Below, piece by piece: positions 43,014-52,543 of a stretch of 64,000 nucleotides of DNA. The translations under genes and the position numbers were made by a program. Positions within the stretch are counted from its first letter, which is position 1; each line of letters begins with the position of its first letter. The notes beneath the pieces are model-generated. The model did no database searches, was not told where the DNA came from, and saw nothing but the letters and a program-made list of their open reading frames with translations. Source of the DNA: Herpomyces periplanetae (lineage: Eukaryota; Ascomycota; Laboulbeniomycetes; Herpomycetales; Herpomycetaceae); the NCBI GenBank assembly GCA_009733715.1, contig WMKJ01000024.1, positions 62,001 through 126,000 on the forward strand, in the 5' to 3' direction.

Positions 43014-43926
43014 TTATTCATACACCCAATTTGCGTTGGCCGGTTTCCACACCTGCAAATCTTCTGGTTTGAACCAAAGTCCAATTTCTCGCTGTGCACT
43101 TTCAACACTATCTGACCCATGGCAAACGTTTCGCCCCACATCCTTTTGTATTTTTAACGTAAAGTTTTAGAAAGTTAGCAAGCATTCCATTGTTCAAGTT
43201 AAATTAATCTTACGGTTGGGTTTATCCACACTTACAATTGCAAAGTCTCCCCGAATTGTTCCCGGGGCTGATTGTAACGGATTTGTAGCACCAAGCATAC
43301 AGCGTCCAGTTTTCACAACATCCCGACCTTCCCATACCATAGCACAAACTGGTCCACTTGCCATATCTATTAACGATTTTCCCCAGTTATCCCCAATGAA
43401 ATTACTCTTTGTCAATTATTAAGATAATAATCATGAAGTGGAAACCAAGTTGATAAAATTGTACATACATTTTACGAGTCCCGGAAAAAACGCTTTGCCA
43501 GAAAGGTCAGCGTAATGCTGAGTGAGTAAGGCTTCATTGGGTACTGTCAACTTTAACGCAACCAGTTTAAATCTGTTTAAAGTTATTCTTAGTAAATTCT
43601 CCCAATGCAAACCAATCAATGTTAAACGTAACCACTTAGCTTGCCAGTGCCACATAATATGGTTACCGGAAAATTATTAAATTCACTTACCCACGCTGTT
43701 CAAAGCGTGAAATAATTGACCCAACAAGTCCACGCTGTGCAGGTTAATATATATGTGATCATGAATCTTCAATATATCTTTTATTTAATTAACTTACTTG
43801 CACTCCATCAGGTTTAATAGCAATGAAACTGACTCACGATGATATTTGATTTTTGTGTTAACCTAGTTAAACAGCATACAAGTGTGTTAAATATGAACTT
43901 TTTACTTACGTTCGTTCACTCGTCAT
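43014..43926 (-). CDS. NDK1: Nucleoside diphosphate kinase, six exons
   Basis: Transfers the gamma phosphate between nucleoside tri- and diphosphates through a phosphohistidine. Exons (minus): 43926-43910, 43828-43798, 43734-43691, 43572-43469, 43366-43236, 43142-43014; introns 81, 63, 118, 102 and 93 nt. The joined protein is 151 aa, the normal subunit size: [42 protein letters not shown]...[78 protein letters not shown]. The active-site His is in NVCHGSDS. The first three exons are only 17, 31 and 44 nt, so gene predictors may miss the N-terminus. Two CACGTG motifs lie 150-190 bases upstream. Confidence 0.96.
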
Positions 43927-45053
43927 GATTATCTTCTAAATTTCAATTCAACCGTAAAATTCTCTTGAATAATTCAATTTACAATTCTGCTACGAATGAA
44001 ATGTATATTTTTCTTCCCTCAAATCGTCCTAATTCATCTTCGCTTTCTATTTTTCCCCCTTAGTCACCTCCTGCACGTGCTGTGCGTCACGGGATAAGAC
44101 CAGACGATCCGTCACGTGTAGTGTGCTGAGTGGATGTCGGATGTTAGATTTTCCGGATGCCGGCGCATGCGCTGCGTTCGTCTTAAAGTGTATAGCATCC
44201 GACATACGTTTTCTTACTTTTTGCTCTTATAACATTTCACATTGTATGCATTACTTTGCCTTAGCATACTTTTCTCTTCTACTTTCCTCCGGAACTTTGC
44301 ATAGTTTAAAATCATTCCACTATGTACCCTTCCCTTTATTTTTCATGCTTGCATCACCAATCATCACACCACTCAATTCACATTACATTCTTTAGTCATG
44401 GAGATTGTTTTCCCTTTTTATAATCAACATCCGGCAAATGCTTTACCATGAATATGTTATTACATTAACCTTATATTTTCAATGAATCCTCATTGTCAAT
44501 TTACCTCTTCCCTAAATCCCTCATCCCATATTCCAACGAGCTCATCTCCCTTAAAATCGATACATTTATCAAACACTGTATATACACATCACCATCAATT
44601 CATATCTATATTATCCAAACCTTACCGTCTCCTTCATCCTCCTCTAACATCTCTCTCTTCCCTTCATACTTAATCCCCCCGTACCCAAACCCGTATCCAC
44701 CTCTATACCCTATCACGTGACCTATACTTGATCAAACAATTTTATCGTGTTGTACACATCAAAATAGCTTTTCAACACCAAATTCACAATTTGTATGATT
44801 TAATATTAAGAGAATCATTAGCTAGTCTAGGAATTAGGTGCCATTTATTACTTTATTCTAATTGTCACTATTTTGTTCGGCTACATTGACCAAATATTCT
44901 CATAATTTTACCCCCTCGAATGACAACGTCCAGGCTTCGCATCAGATACGACGGCATGAACGTCCACGCGTTTCACTAATTTTTTACCCATTAATTCTCA
45001 TACTCGTACCTTTCATCACGAAAGTCTATTCCTTTCTACTAGCTAAAACTAAT
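43927..45053. promoter_or_regulatory. Divergent region NDK1/glucosidase II with three CACGTG sites
   Basis: Holds CACGTG at 44074-44079 and 44113-44118 (NDK1 side) and 44714-44719 (glucosidase side). A pyrimidine-rich stretch (about 44480-44710) precedes the glucosidase gene. The open frame of that gene runs upstream of its first ATG to 44862 without ATG, which may be untranslated leader. Confidence 0.5.
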
Positions 45054-47948
45054 ATGCTCAACAGTCAAGCATTTTCGTGCCGTCTGGCATGGTATTTGTA
45101 CGCGGTATTACTCATTATGTCGACGTGTTTAAATGTTCAAGCTGTCAAACATGAAAATTTCAAAACTTGCTCACAATCTGGCTTTTGTCGTCGAAATCGT
45201 GCCTATGCTGATGCCGTTTCTGCAAACCATATTACTGCTGAATATTACCTTGACATTAATACCGTAAAGTTTGATCAAGGCCGTTTAACGGGTATAATTA
45301 TAAAGAAACTACTCCCCGAAAATGAACTTGTTAAACTTCCTATGAACCTAACTTTTATGAGATCTGGTACTGCTCGTCTTTGGATCGATGAGGAAAAACG
45401 TAGAAATGGAGATATTCAACTTCGGCATGATAGTAAAGCGCGTAAAGAACGTTACGACGGCGCTGCTGCTTGGGCCATCGTCGGTGACATAGTTCCCGAT
45501 AAGGATGCTGTAATAACATACGAAAAAACTTTTGTTAAAGTCCGCTACGCTGGAAATATCAACCATGAGGCTGTAATATATTTTTCACCGTTTAACATCG
45601 TTTTATATCGTAACGGTGTCCCACTTATTCAGATTAATGAACGTCGTTACATGAATATTGAGCATTGGCGTCCTTATCAAGCTCCCGTTGCCTCCCCAGA
45701 CACCACGACATCAACTACCCATGATTCCAATAAAGTTGAAGAAAATGAAAGCCTTTGGGAAGAATGGTTTGGCAACAATGAAGATAGCAAACCCCGTGGC
45801 CCAGAAAGTATAGCCATGGATATAAACTTTTCCAACTTTGCTCACGTTTACGGAATACCTGAGCACGCCAGTTCATTATCACTTAGAGGGACCCGTGGTG
45901 GTCCGGGAAATTATGACGAACCCTATCGATTGTATAACGCCGATGTATTCGAGTATGAAATGAACTCCCCTATGACATTATACGGATCTATACCTTTTAT
46001 GTTAGCACAACGAAAAGGAAGTGCAGCCGGTGTACTGTGGTTGAATGCAGCAGAGACATGGATTGATATTGTTAAAGTAAGCGAAAATAGTAATTCCACC
46101 GCAAAATCTATCATGACACATTGGATATCCGAAAGTGGTGTAATGGATATATTTTTTTTCATGGGTGAATCATCTCGCCAAATCCTCGAAGAGTACGCCC
46201 GTCTAACTGGTTATACGGACTTACCAGGATATTCCATGCTTGGCTATCATCAATGTCGGTGGAATTACGTATCAGATAAAGATATCGTGAGTGTTTCGCG
46301 GAACTTTGCACGCTATGGAATTCCCATGGATACTATTTGGTTAGATATTGAGTATACTGAAGAAAAAAAGTACTTTACATGGGACAAGAACAATTTTGGA
46401 GATCCTGATGGAATGCGTAAATCACTTCGTGAAGCGGGTCGAAATTTAATTGTTATTATTGATCCTCATATTAAAAACGTTGCAGGATATCCTGTAGTAG
46501 AAGAGTTGAAGGGAAATAATTTTGGTGTACTTGATAAATCCAGTAAAATTTATGAAGGATGGTGCTGGCCCGGTTCATCCTACTGGGTGGATACTTTTAA
46601 TCATGATGCCAGACGGTGGTGGGCTGAACAATTTAGGACGGATAAGTTTCTTGGTACGGGTGATGATACATTTATTTGGAATGATATGAATGAGCCTTCA
46701 GTGTTCAATGGACCAGAAACTACTATGCCAAAGGATAATATTCATTGGGATGGGTGGGAACATCGTGATGTTCATAATTTATACGGATTAACTTTTGTGA
46801 TGGGAACGAAAAGTGGTTTATTGAGCCGCGATGGTAAAACAAATAGACCATTTACGTTAACTCGTGCATTCTTTGCTGGATCACAGAGACTTGGTGCCGT
46901 ATGGACAGGAGATAACAAAGCTGATTGGGAACATTTAGAAGGTGCATACCCAATGATATTGAACAATGGTATTGCAGGTTTTCCCTTTATTGGTGCAGAT
47001 GTAGGAGGATTTTTTGGTGATCCGGACGGTGAATTGTATACAAGATGGTATCAGGCAGGAATATTTTATCCATTCTTTCGAGGGCATGCACACATAGATT
47101 CACGGAGACGGGAACCTTATCTTTTCGCCGATGAGTATAGATATCCAGTCACAAAAGCTATAAGATTGCGTTACCAATTATTACCAATGTGGTATACTAC
47201 ATTTTATGAGACGAGTGTAACTGGACATCCCATTGTTAGGCCAAATTTTTACGTTTTACCCGAAGATGAGCAAGGTTACGCTATAGATGATCAAATGTAC
47301 ATTGGTGATTCTGGTCTATTAACCAAGCCAGTAACAAAGCCTAGTCAAGTCAGTGTAAATATATATCTTGGTGATGATGAAATTTATTATGATTACTTTA
47401 ACTTTAAACCATACCGAGGACGTGGAATAATTGAATATCCCATTAATATGGATTCGATACCGCTGTTAATGAGAGGAGGTCATATATTTGTTCGGAGGGA
47501 TAGAGTTCGTGATAGTTCAAAATTAATGAAGTGGGATCCTTATACTGTGGTAGTAGTTGTTGGAAAAAATGAAGTTTCTCATGGCCAAGTATATATTGAT
47601 GATGGAAAAAGTCAAGAGTATCGAGAAGGGTTATTTGCATATCGGAATATTACATTTAATAAAAGAACTCGTCAATTAAAATCTGAATGGTTAAATGGAA
47701 TTCAAGATTCAAGTGGTCTCGATATATTAGCCGTAAAAGATTGGTTTGCAAGTATACGTATTGAAAGAATATTGGTTGTCGGAATTGATGATACGTGGAA
47801 GGATAAACGCGACATTGAAGTCAAAACAAAGGATGAACAATATCAATTAACCAACCGAATAACCTTTCAAACTGAAAATTCCGTCAACTTCGTCACCATC
47901 AAAGAACCTCTTGTCCCCATCGGCGGCATTTGGTCCATCCAAGCATAA
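45054..47948 (+). CDS. ROT2: Glucosidase II catalytic (alpha) subunit, GH31
   Basis: ER-lumen enzyme that trims the two inner alpha-1,3-glucose residues from N-glycans, part of glycoprotein folding control. The ATG at 45054 opens a signal peptide (hydrophobic core WYLYAVLLIMSTCLNVQA) followed by VKHENFKTCSQSGFCRRNR, the Cys-rich start of mature glucosidase II alpha. The GH31 barrel shows PGYSMLGYHQCRWNY, WLDIEYTEEKKYFTWD, the nucleophile Asp in WNDMNEPSVF (codon 46683-46685), and GADVGGFFGDPD...RWYQAGIFYPFFRGHAH with the acid/base region. 964 aa, usual for the family. The codon use of the second half is more A/T-rich than the first. No ER-retention signal at the C-terminus, as expected since the beta subunit provides it. 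Confidence 0.95.
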   Translation: MLNSQAFSCRLAWYLYAVLLIMSTCLNVQAVKHENFKTCSQSGFCRRNRAYADAVSANHITAEYYLDINTVKFDQGRLTGIIIKKLLPENELVKLPMNLTFMRSGTARLWIDEEKRRNGDIQLRHDSKARKERYDGAAAWAIVGDIVPDKDAVITYEKTFVKVRYAGNINHEAVIYFSPFNIVLYRNGVPLIQINERRYMNIEHWRPYQAPVASPDTTTSTTHDSNKVEENESLWEEWFGNNEDSKPRGPESIAMDINFSNFAHVYGIPEHASSLSLRGTRGGPGNYDEPYRLYNADVFEYEMNSPMTLYGSIPFMLAQRKGSAAGVLWLNAAETWIDIVKVSENSNSTAKSIMTHWISESGVMDIFFFMGESSRQILEEYARLTGYTDLPGYSMLGYHQCRWNYVSDKDIVSVSRNFARYGIPMDTIWLDIEYTEEKKYFTWDKNNFGDPDGMRKSLREAGRNLIVIIDPHIKNVAGYPVVEELKGNNFGVLDKSSKIYEGWCWPGSSYWVDTFNHDARRWWAEQFRTDKFLGTGDDTFIWNDMNEPSVFNGPETTMPKDNIHWDGWEHRDVHNLYGLTFVMGTKSGLLSRDGKTNRPFTLTRAFFAGSQRLGAVWTGDNKADWEHLEGAYPMILNNGIAGFPFIGADVGGFFGDPDGELYTRWYQAGIFYPFFRGHAHIDSRRREPYLFADEYRYPVTKAIRLRYQLLPMWYTTFYETSVTGHPIVRPNFYVLPEDEQGYAIDDQMYIGDSGLLTKPVTKPSQVSVNIYLGDDEIYYDYFNFKPYRGRGIIEYPINMDSIPLLMRGGHIFVRRDRVRDSSKLMKWDPYTVVVVVGKNEVSHGQVYIDDGKSQEYREGLFAYRNITFNKRTRQLKSEWLNGIQDSSGLDILAVKDWFASIRIERILVVGIDDTWKDKRDIEVKTKDEQYQLTNRITFQTENSVNFVTIKEPLVPIGGIWSIQA

Positions 47949-48312
47949 TACGCCACACCGCACCTGCCGGCACCGCCACACACATCGGCCACGACACGGC
48001 CACACGGGTGAAGTCCGGCCCGATGTCCTCGGGTTTCCGGGGTTCGGAAATCATGACGTCATGAGAGAGGAGAAGGTGATGTTTCCGGGGAAGTGTATAG
48101 GTGAGGAGAGCAGTGCTAGTAAATGTATGTCTAGCTGGGTATTATCGGGGTGTAATGCCTATATGTATGAGTTTGTGCTCTTACTTTAATCTGGGTTCAA
48201 ACTTACCTCTTTTTATAATTCCATAGCATTGTTTAATTCTTCATCTTTCAACACTGTCTATATCTTTATCTTCATTTCACGCTAATTAATTCATCTAGCC
48301 CTATCATCAATT
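47949..48312. other. Intergenic region between glucosidase II and nitronate monooxygenase
   Basis: The first 100 bases are unusually C/G-rich (about 47949-48060: CCGCCACACACATCGGCC type), the rest A/T- and pyrimidine-rich before the next start. No gene seen. Confidence 0.4.
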
Positions 48313-49504
48313 ATGAGAATCGAAACTCAGTTAACGCGCCGTTTAGGCCTTCGCAGTAAGTCTACCTGATCCAATACTTGCCATTCCCTATCATCACCAC
48401 CATCTTATTAACATCCTCCTTTTTAAACAGTCCCCGTTATACAAGGTGGTATGCAATGGGTAGGATATGCTGAACTTGCCAGTGCTGTTAGTAACGCCGG
48501 TGGACTCGGAATGATAACTGCTCTTACACAATCCACACCGGAATTATTACGCGAAGAAATCCGCAAATGCAAAAAAATGACACCCAACGTTTTCGGGGTT
48601 AATCTTACCCTTTTACCCAGTTTACGACCTCCAAATTACCAAGCTTACGCTCGTGTCGTCGTAGAAGAAGGTATTCGGGTTGTCGAAACTGCCGGCAACA
48701 GACCCGAAGAAGTCATCCGTTGGCTTAGAGGAAGTGACACTTCTAAATCTGATATCGTCGTCATTCACAAATGTACCACTATTAAACATGCTCTAGCCGC
48801 CCAAAAATTAGGTGCTGATTTCATTAGCATCGATGGTATGGAATGCGCTGGTCACGTCGGTGAGAACAATATTACAAACTTAGTTTTATTGAATAAAGCT
48901 CGACAAACTTTGCGAATCGGTTATATCGGCTCAGGTGGCTTCGCCGATGGATACGGTTTAGCTGCTGCTCTAGCTTTGGGTGCCCAAGGTATTAGCATGG
49001 GTACCCGATTCATGTCAACTATCGAGGCTCCCATTCACAAAAATATTAAATTGGTCATACTTAATAGTGATGAAACTCAAACTGCTCTAGTTTTGAAAAA
49101 ATGGAAAAATACAACTCGATTATACAAGAACAATGTAGTTCAAGAAGTATTACGTATCGAAGAAGATTCCAAAGTCGGTGACGACTTTGCTAAAGTTGCC
49201 AATCTAATGAGTGGTCAACGTGGACGACAAGTTTTCACAAACGGCGATCCTGAATTCGGTGTAAGTTATATCTTTTATTTCCCTTCTAAAAGCTTTTCAC
49301 TATCCTACCCTTCCCACACAACTGAACTGATATTTCCCCTTGTATTTTCCACATAATTAAACATAGGTATGGACGGTGGGTCAAGTAATGGGCGTTATAC
49401 ACGATATACCCAGCTGCAAGGCACTACTGGATCGTGTGGAAAGTGAAGCTCTTAGCGTCATATCAAAATTAAACGACAAGTGCAAGCCCGATCATAAAAT
49501 TTAA
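48313..49504 (+). CDS. Nitronate monooxygenase (2-nitropropane dioxygenase family), three exons
   Basis: FMN enzyme that oxidises toxic alkyl nitronates. Exons: 48313-48355, 48431-49260, 49367-49504; introns 75 and 106 nt. The joined protein begins [43 protein letters not shown], the classic NMO opening that binds FMN. HKCTTIKHALAAQKLGADFISIDGMECAGHVGE gives the conserved ECAGH region, with the catalytic His, and IGSGGFADGYGLAAALALGAQGISMGTRFMST the phosphate-binding GGF.DG and MGTRF motifs. Exon 3 adds VWTVGQVMGVIHDIPSCKALLDRV. 336 aa. It converges on POM34 with 26 nt between stops. Confidence 0.94.
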
Positions 49505-49530
49505 CATGCTACACAATATTGTGACAACCA

Positions 49531-50463
49531 TCAGCGTGGTGACGGGGACGGAAGTAATTGGTAAAGGCGCTTTTCATTGGGCATCGATGATATTCGCGAA
49601 TAAAGCCATTTATAGTTAACCGGGGAATGAGTCGGCGTTGCAGAATCTGATGAAGAAGCACCTCTCGATGTGACATTAACTGTATAAAGTGAAGGGTACC
49701 GTGAAGGTGGTGGTGAAGGCCTCGATGAATTGGGTGATGATTTTACTAATCTCGGTGGTGTGATATAATGCTGAATGAACCGGGGCGATAAAGATGTCGG
49801 TGTCGACGGAAGATTAAGTAAAGACCGTTGAGAAGGCGTAAGAGGAATGTCAAGAATTGGATCAGGTGTCGAAAAAAGTGGACGGATAGCGAGAATAGTA
49901 TTAATTAAAAACACTAAAGAAATTGTTTGCGATATTATGGAAGGAAAATTCTGTAAATTGGCCGGCAAAATAATCAAGAATATGATAAAAAATGTTAGAT
50001 TCAGAAGAATCGAACGTAAATTTTCCCCCGAAAATCGGTTTTTATTGTTACGATTAATTATTTCCGTTAAACGTGGATGCGTCCACGGTTGGGGTGTAGG
50101 TGTCATATTTTTCGTAGTTAATGGCCTAGTTGGTGTAGCTGGATTTCTCGAAATCCCCGATGAACCTGCTGAAGTAGGCGCCGACAGCGGCATTGTTCCA
50201 GTTACCATGCCCGCCTTTGGTGTGAGTAAAACACCCGCTGCCCTTGTTCCCAGCCCAGATAATGGTGAACCACCCTTCGGAAAGCCTGCCAGTGATGATG
50301 ATGAACTTGTTAATGAATTTTTTAAACTTCTTGATCGTTCACGTCGACACATTATTCGCGTCGCCCCCGAGTCCGCGCCCGATAACGCGGATCTCCCCAA
50401 ACTATTCCGAAATCCCGAGATATGATCCCGCTCATATTTTTCAGGCGATGATAAATTATCCAT
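49531..50463 (-). CDS. POM34: Nuclear pore membrane protein Pom34
   Basis: Fungal integral membrane nucleoporin that helps anchor the pore complex with Pom152 and Ndc1. N-terminal third is Ser/Thr/Pro/Gly-rich; TPQPWTHPRLTEIINRNNKNRF precedes two membrane spans (SILLNLTFFIIFLIILPANL and ISLVFLINTILAI, about residues 150-195). The signature LPLTPSQRxLLxLP appears as IPLTPSQRSLLNLPSTPTS, followed by the YITPPR motif and a disordered C-terminus. 310 aa, close to yeast Pom34 (299). Identified from these motifs and the two-span layout rather than overall similarity. Confidence 0.85.
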   Translation of the reverse strand: MDNLSSPEKYERDHISGFRNSLGRSALSGADSGATRIMCRRERSRSLKNSLTSSSSSLAGFPKGGSPLSGLGTRAAGVLLTPKAGMVTGTMPLSAPTSAGSSGISRNPATPTRPLTTKNMTPTPQPWTHPRLTEIINRNNKNRFSGENLRSILLNLTFFIIFLIILPANLQNFPSIISQTISLVFLINTILAIRPLFSTPDPILDIPLTPSQRSLLNLPSTPTSLSPRFIQHYITPPRLVKSSPNSSRPSPPPSRYPSLYTVNVTSRGASSSDSATPTHSPVNYKWLYSRISSMPNEKRLYQLLPSPSPR

Positions 50464-50896
50464 TATAGCATAAACTCTCCCCCCGAAAGTATCTCACAAC
50501 CCGCCCTCGAATGCACGCCGTCAAAACTCTTCTCGTTCCGTTCTCCCGTTGTTCCATCACGTCACGATACCTTTATCTTTTCCTTAGTCAGCTACCCTCA
50601 CGTGTCGCGCCTGCTTCATAACAAAAGCTAGTCCCGTGACCGCGCAGCCGAAGACCTTGAGTTGATGATTGCACTTTCCTCTTTCTGACGTTGTTACCTC
50701 GTTCTCCAATTTCCATTCACAAATTTATTGGAATTTGCTCCACTTTTCTTCCTTCACTTCCTCCTTTTAATCATAATTTTTCTGTAGTGTAGTCTTGGCA
50801 GTTTTCTTATCACTATTTAATCTTCATTGCCCTCGACCCGGTTAACGTTGATTTTACTTTGTTCACCCGTCTATATTTCCTCTTCCAACTTTCATC
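50464..50896. promoter_or_regulatory. Divergent promoter POM34 / AMP-binding protein
   Basis: CACGTG at 50599-50604. The 200 bases before the AMP-binding gene are pyrimidine-rich on its coding strand. No other feature. Confidence 0.4.
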
Positions 50897-52509
50897 ATGG
50901 ATGCTTCAGTTATCTTTCTTTCGATTATATTCGTGGGATTAATCCTATACGCTTGCTTTTTATCCCCTTCCAGCCCATCTTTCACTCCAGATGTACATCC
51001 AATCTTAATATTTCGTCAATCATCAGCTGCCCCTGTTCGCTACCCGGGTCAATCTGCGATTCATCGTAATTCTCTCAACCCAGTTCCCCTCCCTTTGCTA
51101 GATGGGTCATCGTTAAAATCTTTTCCTCTTAACTCTACAATTAACTATTTAACCATTAATTCATCTACTGTGCAGGAAACTTCGCACTTTATTACCCCGG
51201 ATTCTGTTAATTTTCTTACCGCTAATCTAGCAAGTCTTAAAATTTCTAGACTCGCCGTCTTTCTTCCCACCCATCATTCTTCTACTTTTTTGTATTTGCT
51301 TCTTTCAATTCTTTCATCGAAATCTTCAATTGAGCACTTAATTCTCTTGCCAGAGTGTTCAATTGATAAATTATCGCTGTACCTTGAGGATTCTAAGGCT
51401 GATTCAGTAATCCTTCCCATGGACCTTGCCTCACATGTTGATTCTGATAAATTCACTGGTCACTTAATCACTTTGCCTTGTAAAACGCAGAAGCCGTTAC
51501 CACAGTCTGCCGTTGAATGGCACAAACTTATATCAATTCCACCTACCCTACCAATATCTGGGAATTTCCCTAGCACTCGCTTCATTGGCTTGTATCATAA
51601 CGCATCATTTGGTGTAACAAGCTATCCGGTTTCAACTTTACTCGCTGCTGCTGCTGCCATCCAGTCATCTCTTCCTTACAATCATAAACTTTCAACTTCT
51701 GATCGGTTTCTTTGCCTTCTTCGACCAAATCGGTCAACTTACTCCATTGCTTTTATCATGGCTGCATTACACGCCAATGCTACCCCCATTATCTCCGAAC
51801 TTCCCACGTTATCTTGTGAACAATCTTATCGATATTCGCCAACTGTGGTCTTACTTCCACCTACAAAAGCTCGTTCCCTTCTGTCACACTACCAAAAATT
51901 ACTCGCTTCCTCATCTCTGCTTCACAGACTGTGTTACCTTCGCAAACAATCTATAATACGCGCAGGAAAGCTTCCATCTGCCTTCTTTCCCACATCCGCA
52001 AAGCCCCCTTTACGACTGATAATAATTCCTGAAGAAGCAAATTCACCATCGTTTACAAGATCCGAATTAAGTCAATTGCGTATTTTCACGGGAGCTAGAG
52101 TTATTTACGCTACAACTGTACCCTATGTTGCTGGCGCTTTGTGTCAAACACATTTCTTCGATTATCGAACCGACACACCATCTCGTACTACACACTTTGG
52201 ACCTCCGCTCCCTTGTCTCGAAATTAAATTAATTGATACCCCCGCTAACTTTAATACGAACACTCATCCTGTCGGTCAGGTACTCTCATTTGATCAATTA
52301 AATTTCATCATTTTTCCCTTTAGTTCAACCAATTTGTACACGAGACTAACGAGTTCTTTTAGATATCTGTTACCGGACCAGCTGTCATCAATGAGCATCA
52401 AGAACTTCCTTACGAGGCTTGTATAGCCCAGGATGGGACATTGTTTTATCTAAACACATCAGTTCAACCTGTGAATGCCAAAATTAGTGTTGAATCAAAG
52501 GATCTATGA
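50897..52509 (+). CDS. Membrane-anchored, degenerate AMP-binding (acyl-CoA synthetase-like) protein, two exons
   Basis: Related to AMP-forming synthetases but probably not catalytic. Exons: 50897-52279 and 52363-52509; the 83-nt intron has an ACTAAC branch site and joins HPVGQ to ISVTGPAVINEHQELPY, restoring the family's GxI.V.GP.V..E block. An N-terminal membrane anchor (IFLSIIFVGLILYACFL) precedes the fold. Where active enzymes have the TSGTTGxPKG phosphate loop, this has FIGLYHNASFGVTSYPVS; the later ATTVPYVAGALCQTHFF...THFGPPLPCLEIKLID keeps the shape of the adenylate region without the YGxTE motif, and the C-terminal hinge domain with YRTGD is absent. 509 aa. The substrate is unknown; a pseudoenzyme or scaffold in ER or lipid-droplet membrane is inference. 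Confidence 0.75.
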
Positions 52510-52543
52510 ATTTTTTGAGCCCACCAATCGTTATTTTTTAATG

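Noticed and set aside
49847-50425. 192-codon plus-strand frame opposite POM34
   Set aside because: It is the antisense shadow of POM34, whose motifs and membrane spans are clear.
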